From Strigops habroptila (taxonomy: Eukaryota > Chordata > Aves > Psittaciformes > Psittacidae): DNA of 64,000 nt. A program made the translations under genes and the position numbers. The stretch is from positions 55,235,743-55,299,742 of the forward strand of contig NC_044278.2 of NCBI RefSeq assembly GCF_004027225.2. Direction: 5' to 3'. Below the pieces are notes generated by a model. That model saw nothing but the letters and a program-made list of their open reading frames with translations. It was not told the DNA's origin and did not search any database. Shown piece after piece: positions 29,330-42,962 of the stretch (the stretch's first letter is position 1; each line of letters opens with the position of its first letter).

Positions 29330-29500
29330 GCAGGGGGACGCGGGGGGACAAGGGGATGCAGGAGGACACAGGGATACGGGAGGACAAGGAGACGAAGGGA
29401 GATGTGCAGAAGGATGCGGGAGGACAGGAGGGTGCAGCAGAACACAAGGATGCGGGTGGACAGGGGGCCGTGGGGAGATGTGCAGAGGGACGAGGACAGG
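29330..29500. repeat. Degenerate GGACA-rich minisatellite
   Basis: Imperfect tandem units of about 15-20 bases of the type GATGCGGGAGGACA and GGAGATGTGCAGA. They form a purine-rich block upstream of the NIPA1 promoter. The strand asymmetry (G/A on plus) is strong. Reading frames through it give repeated GGQGD-like peptides, which are not protein. Confidence 0.75.
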
Positions 29501-29659
29501 GAGCCTCGCCGGGCCAGGGTTTGCGGTTGGGAGCAGCGCTGCTCCCCGGCGCTCTCCTTTTTCTCGGGGTTGGGCGGGGGCTCCGGGCTGCCGCTGCGGC
29601 TCCAGCCACGGCCTGGATCTGCGGCTCCATCCGCCCCAGCATGGGGTCATCGCTCTCTC

Positions 29660-32600
29660 TTTGAGAAAAGTCTCTCAAAGCATGAAGTGCTGAGCTGAAA
29701 GCAATCTTGCTTGCTAGGCAGAAATACTTTCTAGCACATATTTCATTGCAGTTCTTACCATTCCCAGATATGAGTTGAAATAAATCAATCCCTAAATGGA
29801 TTCCTGGAGCAACATCCATTGAAGGAAATGGGATATGGTACCTTGGCTTGGTGTAAATGACAGTGGACATTTTTGTCATTCTTAACTATTGGGCATAGTT
29901 CTTATCATAAATTTTAGCATTCCCAGGAAATACAAGTTTAGAGAAGAGGCAAACTCCTGAAAATGTTTCTCTTGTTAGCATATTTCACAGTTTGCCCACA
30001 CTGCTTGAGGCAGCTGTCCTAGGAAGGCACAGAAAGGCTGCAGTATGGTTTCGTCAAGGTTTAATGGCAAGAAGATGTACTACTTACTGCAGTGTTGCCT
30101 ATATTCTCACCTAGGTTGCTTCATTGGGTCATTGTATAACTATTGAATGCTATACAAGAGAGGATTCATCCTTGTGAGGAGACTCACAAGACCTGCAAAA
30201 TGGGAACACGGGAGGTGGAAGAAAAGTTATGCATAGCAACCCTTGGAAACAAAGATAGAGGTGAAGACAAATACAGGCTAATTATAAATATCCATTTCTG
30301 ATCTATATACAGCCTAGTAACATGTACAGTGAAATTTATTACAGGAAATAATTTATGCTTGCACGGTGGAAAAATGATGGTATATATATTTAACAGCCTT
30401 TGCATTTAATTATCAGGCAAGTTTCTAAACAAAGCTCAGCCCTGACCCATCTCTCTGGTGTGGTTGAACTAAGACAAAACCAGGTACCAAAGATCTCAAG
30501 AAAATGGTTTATTTCTCTCTAGCCACGACATTTTAATCTCCTAATTGTAAAACTTACATATGCCTTTCTAAAGTACATGTTTGGATAGGTGATTCTAAAT
30601 ACACTTTACCTGCCTTATTCATTTAATGGCCATTACACTTGCCATATAATAGTTGTAATGTTCTTAAGGATTAGTCATAGACTAAAATAATAAGCACAGC
30701 GCTGATAACTACTGAATTTGCACGTATTTTGAAAAACAGAGCCTGACTTCGCTAATGTCTTACAAGATCACTTGATGCAAATAGATCTGCATTATCTAGT
30801 TTACAAACATTTTGAACCAAAACCTCAAAGATAACATCTGTTATCATTGCTTGAATGGAAATCAGATGACCTTTCTTAAACCATTACATATATCCAGTAT
30901 ATAAACTCCTAAGGCCCATCTAGTCTTCAGAGACTGAGTTTTGTTGTGATGGCATCGTTCCTCCTGCCAATGTTGTGTCATCATGTTTGCAGCATTGCAG
31001 AACAGCATGCTTTGGGTTAGTTTGGCTTGTATGTTGCAATACTGCTGTATTACTGATGTCACAGCTGTCTGATGTCTCATGAACACACTAATTGCATAGG
31101 AGGAACCTCAGATTCATGTGGCATTTCCTCCAACAAGCTCTGCCTCTCTTTATCAGTTTTATCCAACTCCAAGCTAAGCACTTGTAGTACTTCTAGTTCC
31201 ACGCTTGTTAGCCACTTACTACTTAATCCAAGCAATATGTGAGAGCTGGTATAAAAAGCGTACAGGTTGCTTTACCAAAGTAGCTAACTCTGCTCTGGTA
31301 GAGTATGGCTATTTAGGATCAGCTAAGAGGTAGGGGCAGTATTTAATAGACTTCTGTAGGGCTCCTACCCGGAGGAAGGGATGAGGTAAGTCTCTTGGAA
31401 GTGAGTGAGCAAAGTTGGCAGAGGTTCCACCATTACTTTGCAGGGGCAATGGATCTTTTCTGGTTAGGAAGGGGTTTTCCCTGATCTGAAGGGGAAGAAA
31501 AATGCTTATGCCTGATCTAAAGGAGTGTATTGTTTCCTCTGTAACGGCTTGGATTCCTCTGTTCTGTTTGTTTTATCTAAGTAAAAGGATTTTTTTTTTT
31601 TTTTAATTAAAGCAGTTGTTGGAGTGTTTTATCTAGGGTAGAGGAAAATCAGATCATCCTGTATCTGACATGGAATGACAACACAGTAGCTGTGCCCAGA
31701 AGATAATCTGAAGCTCCTTCTAAAATGGCTGGGAGAACAGGGTGGAAGTTTACTAACAGTTTATCAGACCCTGAGGCAAGAGCAGTAATTCTGCTTGGCA
31801 GAAGCACTATAGAGATTCACCTTGCCAGCAACTGAAGCAGTAGGAACTGAGACTCCAAAGAGAACAGCAAGAAGACAGTGGCAATCCTTGCTACTTTTTC
31901 TGTCTCTGGAGAACCAAAGACCACAGTAAGGGCAGTTGTATGAAGGCTTGTGTGATGGTTCACTGAACCTAGGCCTGAGGATGACCTAAAAATCCTTTCT
32001 AAGGAGCCTTGAGCAGTTGCCTGGAGTATAAAGGTGACTTTGGTATAAGTGGGCCATCACTGGTATGAGTGGGTCCTGCTTTGGCAAGGAAGTGACTTGA
32101 ATCTTGGTTGTAATCTAGCTCTTCATTTACTATGGGCATCCATACCTGTAGGTGGGAGAATGGAAACCTGCTGGAAGAAACTGCACTGCATTGATGGGGC
32201 CTGTCATCTTTTTTGCTCTCTGCTCTGTTAATAAGGACTTTGTCGAACTGGCCCAGAGAGGAGGACAGTGCAGAGTCTTTGGGCCCAGATTTAGGCTTTT
32301 AAAGTCCACAGTGGTCTTTGTGATATGAAATTGTAGCACTGAGCTCTGCTGCACTGTAGACAGTGGCCACAAGACTCCTGAAAACATCTTCTGGAGCTGG
32401 AACTGAAGAAAATCAAGCTCAGCCTTGATGTCTGAATTTGAATGTCTGAATTTATTGAACGGCAATAAAATGCTGCCTTATATCCCATCTGCAATATGGG
32501 AGGTCACACAAGCTTCTGTGGTCTCTTTCCTATGTGTTACAAGAAGAAAGACAGCTCTTAGGGTACACCAGTTTTCTTCCAGGGCAGAACAAGGGCTGCA

Positions 32601-34474
32601 AATCAGCACAATCCAGTCCAGTCTTGAGTAAAAAAGTGAGGGCAGGTTAGGTTTCCTTTGTTAAAAGTTCATGCAACAGAGTTTGTTATTGATGTGCAAT
32701 TCTTCAAGTCTGGTCTGAATGAGTAATAGCTGCTGTCACTTTTGCCCATGGAAACCAAATTCTCTGCTAAATGACAGTGGCTGTAATTCTAGAGTTTTGG
32801 ACTTCAGCATCCTTCCAGAAGAGATGGTACAAGACTGATATTACGTTATTGACATGGAAAGCATGGCAGGTATGCTGCAGAGAGATACCATTTCAGCTCT
32901 CCTACAAGGAAAACAGATCTCTTCAGAGAGAATGTATCCTTCGTGCAGCAGGCAGAAGCTAGACAGCTAGTTCTGATGTATGTTCATGATCACGTTGCAG
33001 AGAAACCACATTAGTTAACATCATGGATACTCACATTTGCTGTGCAGAAATCACTTGTAGATCCTCAGTGACTAGGGAACACAAGAAAAAGCAAATTTTC
33101 CAGTTAATCTTGTAGCAGATGATACAGTCCACCTACATCAGCTGCTAATACTGACCAGGGTGTACTCTTCTATGCTGATTTCCAGAAGTTGAATACGTCA
33201 GCTTAATGTGATAAATATAGCATATGTATATCCAGCTCCTTGTCTTCATATATTAGGCGGCTGGTGAAAGCCTAGCACACACTAGTATTTTAGCATGAAC
33301 CTTTAGAACAAGTCTTCCAATGAAGGTATGGTCATCACAATCTTTAAGAAATAAAAAGCAGGCTCTATCACAATCTTGTTTAAGAAGAATTTGCCTGTCT
33401 TTCCCTTACCTTGGTTGCTAATTAGCCACATTAACCTTCTGTTTGAGCTAAAGGGAGTTCTGGCCTATGTTTTAGACTTAGAGATGTTGTCAGTATGTTA
33501 TTGTAAGCTTTGACATGGTGATCTACATCACTTCATAAGCTGCATATCAAACTAGTGGGTAGTAATCACTGAATCACCTGTGGTGGTAGTCTCTTCCCAT
33601 TACGCCAGGCAGCTGCTGAATTCACTGAGTACCAAGTTTTAGGATATACCTTGTAGACTTGGACAACTCAAATTCTCTGAAGTGAGAAACATCGGAGGCA
33701 CTTCTCCTCCTAATCAAGTAAACGCTCTTGTAAGATATGCTGGGTAGTTCCAACAATATATATGGATTTTCTACTACATTGTTCCTCAGAAAATCATCTT
33801 TTTTAGCAGACACCTCAGAGAATATAACAATCATCTGCCTTCTCAGAGATCAATCTTTGTAAGGTTGAGTGCATCCTGTATTCCAAAGCCTGAGTTTCAT
33901 TGTAAAGTTTATTTTTCTATGCGTACTTTTGAATGGGGTTTCAAGGCAATATTGTTGAAGACTGAAAATGCATTGCAAGGTATCTGAACTGGATTTTTTT
34001 GGCATCAAACCGAACCACAGGGTACCAGTTTCATCATGAGAATGGCCTACATTTAACTACTTGAAGCTTCACTTTCAATGGACCATGCATTTGCAAGCTG
34101 TGAGCCATCGAGCTCCTGGGACTCATTTAATTTTAGGTGTTTACAATATGCCACCATCCTAGTAATGTGTTTTATCTACTAAATATGTGCCTTCTCAGCA
34201 CCAAAACTACATCTCTGATTTCACTCACCATTGCCCCTGAGGGTACAAAGAAGCAGCCTTTCTGCTCTGGGAGAATAGTACTGAGAAGCTGGGGTTCCCC
34301 GGACTTAAACAGGGTCCTGACAGGAGAAATGGTGATGGGCCAATGCAAGGATGATGGATGGTTGCAAACAGTTTCTAGGGAAAGTCTACCAGAGAGTGCA
34401 TGGTAGAAGGAGGCTTTCCATGAAGTTCCTCTGCCCCAAATGAGGACAGCTGCAGAGCCAACTACTTTAATATT
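29660..34474. other. NIPA1-HERC2 intergenic, segment 1
   Basis: About 4.8 kb of AT-rich DNA upstream of NIPA1. It contains a T-run near 31590-31605 and a short direct repeat near 32430-32455. An isolated TATAAAA occurs at about 31251. No gene, RNA gene or repeat family is recognised; short reading frames do not resemble known proteins. Confidence 0.5.
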
Positions 34475-35046
34475 TGTCATGGTTTAACTCCAGCCAGCAA
34501 GTAAGAACCACACAGCTGCTTGCTCAGCCCTGCAGCAGGATGGGGGAAAGAAGTGAGAAAACTTGTGGTTTGAGATAAAGACAGTTTAATGGGACAGAAA
34601 AGGACAAAAATAATACTGATAATAATATTAACAATAATAATGACAATGGCAATAATAAAAGAATTAAAATATACAAACCAAGTGATGCACAATGCAGTTG
34701 CTCACCACTCGCTGACCAATGCCCACCCAGTTCCTGAATAGTGGCCCCTGGCCAGCTTTCCCTATGGTTTACATATGGAACGTGATGTCATAAGGTATGG
34801 AATATCCCTTTAGTCAGTTGGGGTCAGCTGTCCTGGCTGTGTCCCCTCCCAACTCCTTGTGCACCCCCAGCCTACTCACTGACAGAGCATGAGAAGCTGA
34901 AAAGTCCTTGACTTAGTTTAAACACTACTTAGTAACAACTAAAACATTGATGTGTTATCAGCATTATTCTCGTACTAAACCCAAAACACAGCACTGCAAC
35001 AGCTACTAGGAAGAAAATCAAGTCTATCCCAGCCAAAACCAGAACA
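34475..35046. mobile_element. Solo LTR-like element (endogenous retrovirus type)
   Basis: Begins TGTCATGGTTTAACTCCAGC and ends CCAGCCAAAACCAGAACA, giving the TG...CA ends of a retroviral LTR, length about 572 bp. No gag or pol sequence lies on either side, so a solo LTR is the simplest reading. The 9-mer TTTAATATT lies directly before the element (34466-34474) and again 4 bases after it (35050-35058), which may be or include the target duplication. An internal (AAT)n-like stretch lies at about 34608-34668. Orientation is not certain. The family was recognised from memory of bird sequences. Confidence 0.7.
34608..34668. repeat. Imperfect (AAT)n / (AATAAT)n microsatellite
   Basis: A/T-rich imperfect trinucleotide stretch (ataatactgataataatatt and following) inside the LTR-like element. 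Confidence 0.8.
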
Positions 35047-38000
35047 GTATTTAATATTTAAAACGAAGTTTAATATTTAAAATGGAGCTGGTTTAAGAGC
35101 TGTACTGAAAGGCAGCTGTGGTAGTCACTTATCTAAGGTGGAAGGGAACCAATAGGCGTGAGGTTAGTCTCACTCTGTTCAGCAGATGGTCAGTATTATC
35201 CTGTAATCATCGCATATGCTGATCTGCACCTTTTAATTAGACAAGACTATATTTATATAAAGTGTAGCATTAAGATGTTAGGCAATATCAGAGAGGCACC
35301 TTCTAGGGAAATTCATTCATCTTCTCTAAATCCTGGCAATGTCTACGCTGAAAAGTAATTTTTCGTAGTAGTTAAGAGGCCTGTTATGTGATAGGTCCTG
35401 TTGTATATAATGGATCATAACATAAAGTGGGTTTTAGTGATGACTAAAATTGGTTGAATTTGGTCTGAGTTCATGCAAAGCAGCCAAGCCAACACAGATG
35501 CTATCTAACTTAGGTGAAATTGGAAGGCATGTTTCCCATCCTTAGCAGATGAACTACCAGGAATACAGGACAATTATTAGACTGAGTTACTGAGTTTCCT
35601 CTTATTTCAGCTATTTTGCTGAAGCTTTTGGGGTGTCTTTGACATACATGTGTTCTAAACATTTCTATGATAGTGTTTGCTCCTCAACTACTGACTCCAA
35701 AGGGGTCAGTCCCTCTTACAGTTCTATTGCTAGTTGTCACAGCGTTACATTTATCCTGGATTTATGAAGGTACACTGACAACTGACTTACTTACACACAA
35801 AAGGTATTAGGGTTTCTACACAGTCAGAATGAGATCCGAGTGCTAAGCTGTCACTTACTTTGAAGTGCCTAAAAACATTTACTGGCCACATGAGATGTCC
35901 AGCAAATATTGTAGGTAGCGTCAGCCTTCAGGGCAAGTCTTCCTGTGTTCAGACTGCACAGAGATAAAGTGGTCTTTAATGTACATTGTACTATCTCTAG
36001 TTTTAATTATTAAGAGTATTTCAATGATGATTTTAATGATAACCACTGCTGAAATGAGGTGTTGTGGTTGAGAGTCATGGATGACTGTTACAAACAATAG
36101 TGTCTCAGGTCTAATGATCTAATCTCAAACTCAATGAAATTATGAGGTTCCTTTCTCAAATTAAAGTGACTTAAAAAAGAAACAGAACAAAACAACACTT
36201 TTAAAATGGAACCTGTGAACAAAGGAGTATTTTTATAGCTTTTGTCTCAGGACATCTTTCCTTCAAATGAGGCTGACTGCATAATAGCACTGTGAAAGGC
36301 AGATAAGATAATTGCTACTTCAGCAATAGAACAGCAGGAATGCCTGAAACTCCCTCCTCTCTGTGATTTAGCCAGTAGCTGAAACAGATTAATTCGCTAC
36401 CTTAATGTTTCTTTTGGACTCTCTTTGGCTGACTTCAGTTTTGCCAACCCCAAAATTAATATTTGGGAGACTTCCCTCTTTTTGCCCTTAAATAAATAAT
36501 TGTTTGTTTGTTTTGTTCTCTTTTTTGCCTCCTTTTAACTTCTGCGGCACTCTGAGCTCAGGGATGATGATAGGTGCAGCAACACCTGCCAGGTTAGAGC
36601 AGGGAATGCTTTCAACCGCCTCCGTCAGGGTTCCCTCTCCTGAAAAAGCCAAAAGCCAGCTGGATTTTGAGATGAGCAATAATCAGATGTGTATGGTGAA
36701 TGAAATAGGCCAGCTGCAGTATAAAGTAGGAAAACAGAGATCTTAGCTCATGAGCCAGAAGTATACTTCACTAATACTGCACTGTACCCAGGACTACAGC
36801 TAGGCTTAGGAGGAAGACACATTTTGGGTAGAGGCTGGTTCCTATACCCATGCCACTGCTTTCTGCTGTGGGAATGGCTGAAGAGCACTCTGCATATAAG
36901 CTACCTTGTACAATTCATGGGGGGCCACCAAGCATTAGCCCATTCTTCTTTCTGCCTTTGTAATGAGAATGTGAACAAGTGGTTGCTGACAATACAGCAA
37001 GATGTAAAAGTGCTCTTCCCTTTAGAGCACCTATATCATAAAACACAAACTAAAGATCTTATAACATTATCTGAATGATGAGAAAAACAGTAACAGTAGA
37101 ATCAAAGCCATGCTTGCCTTGCTGCTGTAAGGTAGGCTGCAGCCCTGCAGTAGCTTGAGGAAATGACCACCATGGTCATCATGATATGCTTAGACAAAGT
37201 GGATGGAAATTTTTCTTTCTATCGAGTAAGAAAACAGCTTGCTATTTGCAGTAGTGCTTAAATCAAATGCATGCAAACACTTGCTCATCTGAACTGTGAA
37301 ATGAATGCATTACAGTTAGCCTCTGAGATTCAGTACTGAGCTCTTCCCAGTATTTAAGATGGAGCACATGGATCTACTAACACCAGCATGCTGAGCAGGA
37401 AGTAGCACACCTAAACGTCACCTGAGTGTCTGGGCTGTGAGCTTTCTTTTCCACTGGTTCTCTAACATTTGGACATCTTTTCCATGCACAGAGGATTGCA
37501 ATCAGGAATATACAGGTTTTTGAGTACACAGCGATTATCCATTGGTGAAAGCACACACAAGATAGCTAGGTTCAACGTGCCTAGCATGCAAGCCCCAGCA
37601 CCCCAGGGTGATATGTTCTTGTTGGCCACAGTTGTCAGTCACGTGGGAAAACACCAGTCTTTGTTGCTCCTTGGAGCAGGCTAATCCTCTGTCTTGATTA
37701 GTTGCTGTCTTCTACCATCTGTCTTTTTTCCTCAGTTTTCTAACTTTCATATTAGTGGTTTTCTCTTGAGGCCTTGAGTTAATAACTAATATGAGTCAAC
37801 AATTTAACTTTCTGTTTGTGTGTGTGCTTTTCTTATCTTGCCTGGCTGCCTCACTGTCTGACAGCAATTTTCTTCAGTAAAGCCCCACATCCTAATTAAT
37901 TAATTGGACCCTGGGCTGTGGGCTATTGTTTATGATCTTTGGAGAGGACATGGCATTTTAGCACAGCTATTCTCAAACTGTTAATGGTTGCTCCATTAGG

Positions 38001-41000
38001 GACTTGAGGAATACATCTCCTGGTGAGGGAAGGTGGCCTGTCCCTGGGGAGCTGCTGAGAGATGAGTAGGGAAGGTAGGAAAGCAAGAAGATGGCTTGGG
38101 AACATAGCCAGGGGGTGAAGAAGTGCTTAAAAGGTTCCCTTGGGGTGAGGTGACAGGCAGCACCAAGAAGTGTGGCTGAGGCAACCCATGGATTTTGAGA
38201 GCTTTTAACAAAAGCTGCCTTCTCCTGTTGTCTCTGGTCCTGGTGTCCCTGCTGAGGGGTACTTGTTTGGCTCTTTGGCTTGCAGCAGTTACAGACTTCT
38301 GCTTCCTTTCTCAGCCTGGCTGTCAGGAGCTCTTTTGTGCCCTTTTCCCTCTGCCCTCTCCTTGCCACATCCCCTGCTGTGCTCAAGCCGCTCCCTGCTC
38401 AAGCTCCCCCTGCACCTATCCAAACCAAAAGCAACCCTTACGTGGGAAGTACACCCAAAATCCAGAACCTACTTATGCTGAGGGGGATGTAGAAAAGCAA
38501 TATGAGGACTGCTGGCTCAGTGCATCTTCTCCCACACTGCTGAGGAGGAAGTGGCACTTCTCTGCATCCCAAAATAGCATGGCAACATTTGGATGCCCAA
38601 ATGGCACTGTGTGCATGTATGACAGGGGTTTCTCCTTTGCACAGGAAATACCTCTGTAGAGGCCGAGTCATGCGAGTACTTGGCTGGCTCCCAGGGGAAG
38701 AGCTGGGGAACCTGTGGGGACAGATGCTTGCTCTGAAGAAATCACAGGTAGCATCCATCCACCTTCTGTGGCCCTTCTAGGCAGTTGTCCAGCCTGTCAG
38801 CGCTGCCTAGCAGTGACCTAGCTGTAAATATTTCAGTGCATTGTTGTTGATAAGCTCCCACTGTCGTGCGGGGTGGTGCTCAGAGGTGCTTCCTCCATCA
38901 GAGGGAGCCTTAGGTCTACCTCCTGTCATCATGTGATCATCCATACAAAACCTAGTAGCTGGGAAACCTGTCATTTTGGCTGCTGGTTTTCACTTGTTAT
39001 TTGACAGACTATGTTGATGGGGTCCCTCTCCTCCTCTAGAGTTCCCCCTCTGCTGTTCTTTTAGTGGGCTTTTTTTCTTCGTTGTTTTTTTTATCAAACT
39101 TCAAACTCTTCTCCTGTTCTACTCTTCCAAGTATTTTCTGGTTGCTTTCCTAGGTTCCAAAGATTAATGTTTTTGAAAGGGTGAAACTATGTGTTTTCTA
39201 CCTCCTTTCTAGTCAGACAGTTAAATACTACTGCACTAGGTCTCCTACACTGAAATGAAGTGTGGGAGAAATAGGAGATCACGATACTTTCTTGAACTTC
39301 TATGCAACAGTAATCTTTAACTTTGACCTCCTACCTATATGCTAGAATGAAATGAACAGAGTCCTTGCTGTGAAACTACTTTTCTTCAATTGCAAACTGA
39401 ATCAGCAACTTAACTGTAGCACGCGTGTTTTCATAGTTGGTTAGTTTGACAGCCAGGCCAGTTTAGATGGCCCATATGGGTTAAACACAAAGTATGTTTA
39501 AAATAATGGTTCAGGCAAGAAATGGCCAAATTCAGGCTTCCCATGCAATTTTAATATCGCCCTCTAGTGAAAGCATATGCTGATACAGCAATATTGTATC
39601 ATAAAGCTGTGAATCACTGCACCTGTACAAGAAAGGCAGAAGTCAGGAAGGAGACTACTGTGAGGCAGAGGGAGGTAATCATGTGCCTTAGAATAAGCCA
39701 GTTTACTTTTTAACATCTAAAATAGATTGAGAAACTTAAACATGTATGAAATGACATAGAAAATTCTAGTATATGCACTTTCTTAGTAAATCATCGCTTC
39801 AGCGAGATGAAAACATTTACTAGCTTGATTTTTAGTTGTTTCTGGATGCTGATCTGTGCCTGTGATTCCAAGACATCTAATCTTACCATCAACTTAGCTA
39901 GGTATGTATTTAAATAGCTGGTTAGACTGTGATGATTCTCTCTTTCCCCATTTCTGTGCTGCAGGACATCTTTCTCTAATGCCACTGACATGCTTGGGAA
40001 GAGTAGAGAAAAACGACGTTGTTATCAGCTTTGAAAAAGAAAAATTAGATTTTTTGTCTGGCACACCATGAAAACTGATTAGTGAAATAGCGGAGTAAGT
40101 TTTGTGTAATGCTTTCTCTTTTCAGCATCTCTGCACGTTCCTCCCACAATGTGGAGCTCTCTCACCAGGGAAATGGGAGGATGGGCTGGTAAATCTTAAA
40201 CTTGCACTGAAGAGCAGCACTATGGTAAACTCTTGGGTGGTAGGCCATCATTTTGGAGGGAAGGATGGTTATTAAAGAGGAGAGCATCAGTGCATCAGAG
40301 CATCAGTTAGCACTTTTTTCTAATGCCTTAAATGCTTTACTATTGATTTAGTGAAGGAGATCTGATGTTTAAGATAGGCAGTCAGCTGCAAACCATCAGG
40401 TGAATACTTCCAGTTCTCAGGGTTGCAGCCTTTGGTTCCCAGGGTCTCCTTCCCTTCCTTGCCCAGCACCGAACTGGATTTTTATAAATTATGGCTCATT
40501 CAAGGGCAAGATGTTGGAAAGCTCAGCAGCTCAAATATACAGTCAGCTCTTATGAAATATGCAAAACCCAGGAACGCGTAGCTGAAAGTAACACTTCATT
40601 TTTCTTTCAGAGACACAACTGATTTAAACTCCTTTGCAGCTAAGGCAACAGCTGACTCCAAACCCTGACAAATCTCATTCATAAGCTATTTCAGAATACT
40701 TAGGCCAGTGGCTGTCTTTGTACTACAGGATTTACTGTACCTGTATAGACTGATTATACCAGTGTGTAGGTTTCCTCCCCTCCTTTATGGCAAAGGAGAG
40801 GAAAGGTGCTGAAAGATTTTGGCTGTCGTACAAGTCCTGATATATTTAATCTGTGCTATGTGGGTACGAAAATGGAGAACACTAGTATGAGTATGAAGTA
40901 GTCTCCCCGTGACAGAATTATTTTTAACTTGCCTATGCTTCAATGTGGAAATATGCATGTTGTATACCTATGAAGAAGTCGTGTCAGTGGGCAGCAGGGA

Positions 41001-42764
41001 AGAAAAGCTTCCTCTTTACCTCCTCCCCAGCTGCTGAGCTTTGGTCATGGGAGGCAGGAGGGACCCCATGATTCAAAGGACACATTTTCAGGTCTTTTTA
41101 AAATGGCTGACCCAGCAGATCTGAGGCTAGCTGACCTTGCTCCACTACAACACCAGGTTCACTCAGGAGCCCTTTGGCATGTTAACTTCAGGAGGAGGGA
41201 CACCCAGCATTGTTCTCGGCTGACTCATGGTCTCCTAGCCATGGAGAAAGGTGTGGCCTCCAGCCAGCCTCTGCATGGTCCTACAGCCATGACATTCAAC
41301 ATTTTAATCCTGTGAATCGCCATACCAAAATATAATGCTGCTTGTACCTACCATTTTATTTTAAAGGAGTACAATTTATATGAAGATAGTGGAGCCTACA
41401 GGTTGTTATTTACATTGCATGCAGACTAAGGCAATTGTAAGTTAGATATTTTATGTTCAACTACCCTACTAATGCTTAATTCAGTAAGATTTATTAAAAG
41501 GCTTTCTCATTCACTGGTAGTTGTAACTGATGAAACTATACTATCACAAACATCGCTGAAGTTCAGATGGGGCACAAATCCTGAGATGTATCTGTGAGAA
41601 AGGAGAGGTCTGGAGGAGAACAAAGGACTTACTTGTTCCTCTACTAAAAGAGCTTGAGGGCTTTACAATGCCTGCTGCCTCCTGGGGCTTTTGTTCTGTT
41701 TTCAAGGAGAGGCTGGGTAGGCTGTTGCTCTTAAGTGGTACTTTTGTGAGTAATCTTTATGAAAACAGAGAGGAGTGTTCCTAATTCTACCACTCACCGT
41801 GTTAAGTGCTCACTAATGTGCAAGATGTTTATGATCTAGTCTATGCTAAAAAAAAATAATTAATCAGCTATGCAGTCTTCATGCAATTGTTCAGATGTGT
41901 GCTAGGTAAACACTTTACACTTTCTCGTAACTTTGAATGAGGCATTTCAGCTCAAATTTCTTACTCTTGGTCTCAAACCAAGGGAGACAGAGTTAAAGGG
42001 TCATATTTTTTGATAGAGATTCCTGTACTGAGAATTTAACCTTATGCAATATTACTGTGATGTAATTTTTGTGTTCAAGAAAATTTAATAAAATACCTGT
42101 TTTTTTAAGGAGTTAAGGCTTAAGTTGTTAATGACACTGAGACCAAATCAAATATACATGTTTCGTTATAGTAGTAACCTGTTTGCAAATATGTGTGTAG
42201 CTTGTTGTTCCTAAAGCCTAAGGGGAAAAGATTTAAGGAAAGAAAGTGTCAAGTGGGAATTCCCATTTGTCCAGGTTCCCTTCAGGCCCTTCCCTGCAGC
42301 CTAGAACACAGACAGAAGGAAGGAGACTGGAGGCAAAAGGCAGGCAGGGTTAGACGACAATTAATCATGCCCTTGCTGCGCAAGGACTCTTTGCTGCCAG
42401 TAAATGTTGAAGCTGAATTCTCTCTGCAGCACTCACTTGCCTGTTGAAGAGCAGGATTTGCAGGAGATTTGCTTTTAGTAAAGGAGCGGATGCTGCTGAG
42501 GAGAACGGACATGCCGTTGAGCAGCTCGATCTATCTATAGCAGAAGCTAAAAACAGCACAGGCAGGTGAGTCCCTGAGAGCACAACGTGGGGGATCCATG
42601 CTGTCTCAGAGGGCAGCCAGTTATGGCTTGCTGCTTCTTACTGGAGGGTAGAGTCAGCATATGTCTCAAATAGCCCTGTCCTCCCTTGGAAGAATAAAGC
42701 TTGAGGATAATCCCTGCCAACACAGGCAAGAGTCCTTTCTCTGTTCCTCACAAGCAGTCTTGAC

Positions 42765-42782
42765 CCCCCCCCCCCAAAAAAA
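42765..42782. repeat. Poly-C followed by poly-A
   Basis: About ten C followed by about seven A; homopolymer junction in intergenic DNA. Confidence 0.85.
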
Positions 42783-42934
42783 GCCAGTTCCTATAAAATT
42801 ATTGTATGAGTAGATGACTTGCAAATGAGACCTAGCTAGCTCTGAGACATTAAGTAAAAAGGGGGAAATGCTTGTTCCATTTGTATCATTCCTTTTTTTC
42901 CCCTCAAATTCCAAGTACAAACAGAAGTTGGTTG

Positions 42935-42962
42935 TTTTGGTTTGTTTTGTTTTGTTTTGTTT
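42935..42962. repeat. (TTTTG)n microsatellite
   Basis: About five units of TTTTG with a leading variant unit. Confidence 0.85.

Larger units (their letters stand above)
28400..29650. promoter_or_regulatory. CpG island, NIPA1 promoter
   Basis: G+C- and CpG-rich region covering NIPA1 exon 1, the start of intron 1 and about 750 bp upstream. No ATG occurs in the proximal leader between the start codon and about 29085 on the minus strand. No TATA box is evident. Long reading frames on both strands here are composition artefacts. Confidence 0.88.

Noticed and set aside
28251-29879. Open frames up to 362 codons on plus and 254 on minus
   Set aside because: CpG-island and minisatellite composition artefacts. 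The only real coding sequence is the 160-bp NIPA1 exon 1; the others are shadows of it or of GC-rich flank.
31245-31260. TATAAAA motif in intergenic DNA
   Set aside because: An isolated match with no supporting promoter elements, CpG enrichment or downstream gene; expected by chance in AT-rich DNA.
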